A stretch of 9,310 bases of DNA from Desulfobulbaceae bacterium (lineage in GTDB: Bacteria; Desulfobacterota; Desulfobulbia; Desulfobulbales; Desulfocapsaceae), in assembly GCA_030632405.1 (NCBI GenBank), contig DAOVUU010000057.1:1-9310 (forward strand). Reading direction: 5' to 3'. This document shows, one piece after another, positions 6,866 through 9,310 of this stretch. Position 1 is the first letter of the stretch. The number at the start of each line of letters is the position of its first letter. The notes below the pieces were generated by a model. It worked only from the letters and a program-made list of their open reading frames with translations, made no database searches and was not told the origin of the DNA. The translations under genes were made by a program, and so were the position numbers.

Positions 6866-7027
6866 ATTGTAACTATTCAACGTAATCGCAAGAAATATAA
6901 AAAAGCATGGAATGTAACTGTTCAGAGTGCCTTAGATTCGTTCATTCGGGACTGTGAAGCGTACTTATGTTACTCGAGCAGACCAGGATGGACGAAGGTG
7001 AGGTGCTCTGAATAGTTACAATAAATT
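6861..7027. mobile_element. Miniature inverted-repeat element with 8-bp target duplication (MITE, IS66-like ends)
   Basis: The element proper is 6869-7019 (151 bp). Its ends are perfect 11-bp inverted repeats: GTAACTATTCA (6869-6879) and TGAATAGTTAC (7009-7019). It is flanked on both sides by the identical octamer AATAAATT (6861-6868 and 7020-7027), the mark of a transposition event. Terminal GTAA and an 8-bp duplication are what IS66-family transposases produce, so the element was probably mobilised in trans by such an enzyme; the family assignment is inference. It has no coding capacity of its own. A second, inexact copy of the left end lies inside at 6914-6931. Taking out the element and one octamer leaves a 39-base pyrH-frr gap with the frr ribosome binding site intact. 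Confidence 0.85.
6913..7020 (+). repeat. Long imperfect hairpin inside the MITE
   Basis: Bases 6913-6934 pair without interruption with 6999-7020 when G-U pairs are allowed (22 pairs). A 2-by-2 mismatch follows, then 6937-6947 pair with 6986-6996 (11 pairs), with further short pairing toward the loop. No T run follows, so it is not an intrinsic terminator. In the pyrH-frr transcript it would be a stable stem of about 108 bases. The outer left end (6866-6879) can pair with the same right arm (7009-7022), so two foldings compete. Confidence 0.8.
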
Positions 7028-7063
7028 AAAGGTTGAGCTACTATTCTGAAGAGAGGGTGTATC

Positions 7064-7618
7064 ATGAGTGAAGTAATTTTGGTAATGTCTGACAAAATGG
7101 AAAAAAGTGTTGAATCCTTTAAAAAAGAACTCTCCAAAGTGAGAACCGGGAGGGCGTCTATATCTATACTGGATGATATATCGGTCGACGCTTATGGTAG
7201 TGGTATGCCTCTTAATCAGGTGTGTACGCTTACTATTCCAGAAAGTAGGCTTATCGCTGTTCAACCCTGGGATCCGCAGATGCTGCCAGCCATTGAAAAG
7301 GCAATTTTAAAGTCCGACGTTGGGTTGACTCCTGCCAATGATGGTAAGATTATACGCCTTAACATCCCGCAATTGACCGAAGAACGAAGAAAAGAACTTG
7401 TAAAGTCGGTAAAAAAAACTGCAGAAGAGTTCAGGGTAGCCATTCGAAATATACGAAGGGAAGCTATAGACGCTCTGAAGAAGCAGAAGAAGGATAAGGA
7501 AATATCTGAAGATGAGATGTTTAAGTCTCAAGATGAAGCTCAGGCTGAAACCGACACGTATATCAAAAAAATAGACAATATTACAGGTTCTAAGGAAAAA
7601 GAGGTGATGGAGGTTTGA
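7064..7618 (+). CDS. frr: Ribosome recycling factor
   Basis: The product is a 184-residue RRF, which with EF-G splits the 70S ribosome after termination. Domain I helices flank the small domain II (about 31-104): KKELSKVRTGRAS leads in, and the family blocks IPESRLIAVQPWDP and LTPANDGKIIRLNIPQLTEE are present. The third helix holds VAIRNIRREAIDALKK with R128, R131 and R132, matching the conserved arginines around R129 and R132 of E. coli that are needed for ribosome binding. DKEISEDE follows, and the length equals the E. coli protein (185). GAGG at 7053-7056 is 7 bases before ATG 7064. Both flanking gaps (198 and 250 bases) are unusually long for this series. Confidence 0.98.
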   Translation: MSEVILVMSDKMEKSVESFKKELSKVRTGRASISILDDISVDAYGSGMPLNQVCTLTIPESRLIAVQPWDPQMLPAIEKAILKSDVGLTPANDGKIIRLNIPQLTEERRKELVKSVKKTAEEFRVAIRNIRREAIDALKKQKKDKEISEDEMFKSQDEAQAETDTYIKKIDNITGSKEKEVMEV

Positions 7619-7866
7619 TGGCGTCGTAAAAACGCTTCATCCGGAGTCTCACAGGTTCGCTTACCTGCTTTGTCGGTCACCCTGAAATGATGGCCATCCC
7701 GAGGATACTTTTTTAACCCGGGTTTCATTGTTCTCCAGACATCATCATTAGAATATTCGATGTACGCCTTTGGGGTCAACAGTCGGACTCCGCCATTAAT
7801 GACACAAAATGCACTTCTTGATAAACGCTGCCATTTAAAGTGGAAATATGTGGGGTCTTGGTTGAA
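7619..7866 (-). other. frr-uppS gap with unexplained minus-strand open frame
   Basis: This 250-base gap (7619-7868) has no gene on the plus strand and no terminator. On the minus strand one frame is open from 7866 through the gap and into frr, with a stop at 7542-7540. It has no ATG at its head; the first usable start is TTG 7779. The conceptual peptide contains RLSRSAFCVINGGVRLLTPK then, after a short stretch, KKYPRDGHHFRVTDKAGKRT, which looks protein-like but which I do not recognise. The end next to frr reads TGATGGCGTCGTAAAAACGC (7616-7635), resembling intergenic repeats I recall from deltaproteobacterial genomes. A decayed gene fragment or a dispersed repeat are both possible, as is chance. 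Confidence 0.3.
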
Positions 7867-7868
7867 TT

Positions 7869-8615
7869 ATGATTCACACTGATGCTATTGATTTAGAACG
7901 TCTGCCACGCCACGTTGCAATTATTATGGACGGGAATGGTAGATGGGCCAAGAGAAAGAGAAAGCCACGATTGTTCGGACATAAAGCCGGGGCTGATTCT
8001 GTTCGGGATATTGTCGAAATATCCAGAGAGATAGGTGTAAAATATCTCACCCTTTATGCCTTCTCATCAGAAAACTGGAACAGGCCCCCCCATGAGGTAA
8101 GTGGCTTGATGTCCATATTAAAAAGATATCTTGAGTCAGAACTGCCCCGAATGCAGAAAAATGATATTCGGTTGATGTCAATTGGAGATCGAGACAAACT
8201 ACCTGAACCTGTTCGAGAAACTCTTGAAAATGTAATTCAGAAAACTTCTGCCAACTCCCAGTTGATTCTCAATCTAGCCCTGAGCTACGGGGCACGAGAT
8301 GAAATTGTGCGCGCAATAAAGGCGGTGGCTCGCGAGTGTCTTGCAGGAGAACGTGAGATTGACACGATAACCGGCGAAGTTGTGAATAACCATCTTGACA
8401 CTGCCAGTTTACCAGATCCCGATCTCCTTATCAGGACAGGCGGTGAGTCCAGATTATCAAATTTTATGTTGTGGCAGGTGTCCTATTCAGAGATATATTT
8501 TACTGATGTTATGTGGCCTGAATTTCGTAAAGATATGTTTCTGCAGGCACTTTCCGAATATCAGTCCAGAGAGAGGCGATTTGGTCGTACTGGAGAACAA
8601 CTGCACATCGAGTAG
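7869..8615 (+). CDS. uppS: Undecaprenyl diphosphate synthase (cis-prenyltransferase)
   Basis: The product is a 248-residue cytoplasmic enzyme that adds eight isoprene units in cis to farnesyl diphosphate, making the C55 lipid carrier for peptidoglycan and O-antigen. HVAIIMDGNGRWAKRK carries the catalytic Asp21 (E. coli D26). FGHKAGADSVRDIV and LYAFSSENWNRP form the substrate site, and RTGGESRLSNFMLWQVSYSE holds R189, R195 and E208, matching the pyrophosphate- and Mg-binding residues R194, R200 and E213 of E. coli. ATG 7869 has no good Shine-Dalgarno; the nearest G-rich stretch, TGGGG (7850-7854), is 14 bases away. The protein start fits the family. Three bases separate it from cdsA. Confidence 0.97.
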   Translation: MIHTDAIDLERLPRHVAIIMDGNGRWAKRKRKPRLFGHKAGADSVRDIVEISREIGVKYLTLYAFSSENWNRPPHEVSGLMSILKRYLESELPRMQKNDIRLMSIGDRDKLPEPVRETLENVIQKTSANSQLILNLALSYGARDEIVRAIKAVARECLAGEREIDTITGEVVNNHLDTASLPDPDLLIRTGGESRLSNFMLWQVSYSEIYFTDVMWPEFRKDMFLQALSEYQSRERRFGRTGEQLHIE

Positions 8616-8618
8616 ATT

Positions 8619-9310
8619 ATGAAACGTATTATACCAGGGCTTTTAATTGCCGGTTTCTGGCTTTTGCTTCTGCTGAAAGGGCCAGTACTGCTTTTTAGTA
8701 TAGTTATGATACTGGTTGTTCTCGCCGGCAGTGACGAATATGTAAAGATGGTATCCGGAGGGACAGAAAAGGGTGTTGAAAGACTGTTTTTAGATTTTAT
8801 AGTGGCATTACCCGTCGTTGGTATCTGTATTTTCCCAAACATTTCCGTGTTGCCGCTTTTCATCCTTATTTCGTTTTTTGGCCTCACCGGATACTTCTTC
8901 ATTAAATATAAATTTTTTGAGGACAATTACCACCGTTTTTGTCGTTTAGTTTTTGGTCTGATTTTCATTGGTTTACTCGGTGCCCATTTTATTCTTCTTC
9001 GACATCTACCTGAAGGTGGTACCTGGCTGATCGTTGTTTCTGCTATTACTGCCTGTTCTGACAGTGGGGCCTATTTTGTCGGCCGCGCCTTTGGGAAACA
9101 TAAACTCTGTCCCTCCATAAGTCCAAACAAGACGATAGAAGGTGCTGTTGGTGGGGTTGGTGCGGGGCTGCTGGGAGCGGTATTCTTTGCGTTTCTGCTT
9201 CTGCCTGTTGTCCATTGGCCTTTTCTTCTGTTTTCCGCCGTACTTCTGGGTGGTGTGGGAATTGCGGGTGATCTTACCGAGTCGATTGTTAAACGGGGTA
9301 CAGGGACAAA
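8619..9310 (+). CDS. cdsA: Phosphatidate cytidylyltransferase (CDP-diglyceride synthase), 3' end outside window
   Basis: The first 230 codons are present. The enzyme joins CTP and phosphatidic acid to give CDP-diacylglycerol, the precursor of all phospholipids, in the inner membrane. The sequence starts MKRIIPGLLIAGFWLLLLLK and contains several hydrophobic segments (about 6-20, 22-37, 61-73, 76-96, 111-127, 135-147, 180-197, 202-217). The family core is visible: CSDSGAYFVGRAFGKHKL (146-163), ISPNKTIEGAVGG (167-179), and GIAGDLTESIVKRGTGT just where the window ends, which is the beginning of the CdsA signature S-x2-KR-x4-KD. ATG 8619 lies 3 bases after the uppS stop, so translation is probably coupled. 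It belongs to the usual uppS-cdsA-dxr-rseP order. Confidence 0.95.
   Translation, partial: MKRIIPGLLIAGFWLLLLLKGPVLLFSIVMILVVLAGSDEYVKMVSGGTEKGVERLFLDFIVALPVVGICIFPNISVLPLFILISFFGLTGYFFIKYKFFEDNYHRFCRLVFGLIFIGLLGAHFILLRHLPEGGTWLIVVSAITACSDSGAYFVGRAFGKHKLCPSISPNKTIEGAVGGVGAGLLGAVFFAFLLLPVVHWPFLLFSAVLLGGVGIAGDLTESIVKRGTGT

Noticed and set aside
6906..7027. Alternative shorter element 6914-7019 as the transposed unit
   Set aside because: The octamer before 6914 (CATGGAAT) does not match AATAAATT on the right, so the target duplication supports the outer left end at 6869.
8395..8622. Plus-strand open frame inside the end of uppS
   Set aside because: It lies in another frame over the conserved uppS active-site region and its peptide looks random.
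1..9310. CRISPR arrays, tRNA or rRNA genes, toxin-antitoxin or phage-defence genes
   Set aside because: No spaced direct repeats, no cloverleaf-like sequences and no such protein motifs were seen; apart from the element and spacers described, the window is housekeeping genes.

Overview
The window is a compact, all-plus-strand run of housekeeping genes for translation, transcription and early cell-envelope synthesis. In order it holds the end of infA, then rpmJ, rpsM, rpsK, rpsD, rpoA, rplQ, a YkgJ-type cysteine-cluster gene, rpsB, tsf, pyrH, frr, uppS and the start of cdsA. The gene order, a short 198-residue EF-Ts, zinc-binding forms of S4 and L36, and moderate GC suggest a Gram-negative deltaproteobacterium (Desulfobacterota), perhaps near Desulfobulbales. 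This placement is inference from order and protein character; no search was run.

Region 1 (1-3440) is the distal end of the spc/alpha ribosomal-protein cluster. It encodes IF-1, L36, S13, S11, S4, the RNA polymerase alpha subunit and L17, and closes with a strong intrinsic terminator at 3395-3440. A 145-base gap before rpoA holds a perfect 10-bp inverted repeat. Region 2 (3441-4418) has one gene for a YkgJ-family protein, probably metal-binding and of unknown role, whose ribosome binding site begins only 7 bases after the terminator. Region 3 (4419-9310) is the classical rpsB-tsf-pyrH-frr-uppS-cdsA series: S2, EF-Ts, UMP kinase, ribosome recycling factor, undecaprenyl diphosphate synthase and CDP-diglyceride synthase (cut by the window end). 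A terminator-like hairpin lies between rpsB and tsf.

No new multi-gene system is visible. The most interesting signal is in the spacers around frr. The pyrH-frr gap holds a 151-bp element with perfect 11-bp terminal inverted repeats starting GTAAC, flanked by an exact 8-bp direct repeat AATAAATT that includes the pyrH stop codon. It looks like a miniature inverted-repeat transposable element with IS66-like ends. Removing it restores a 39-base gap. The frr-uppS gap (250 bp) holds an unexplained minus-strand open frame, possibly a repeat or a decayed gene.
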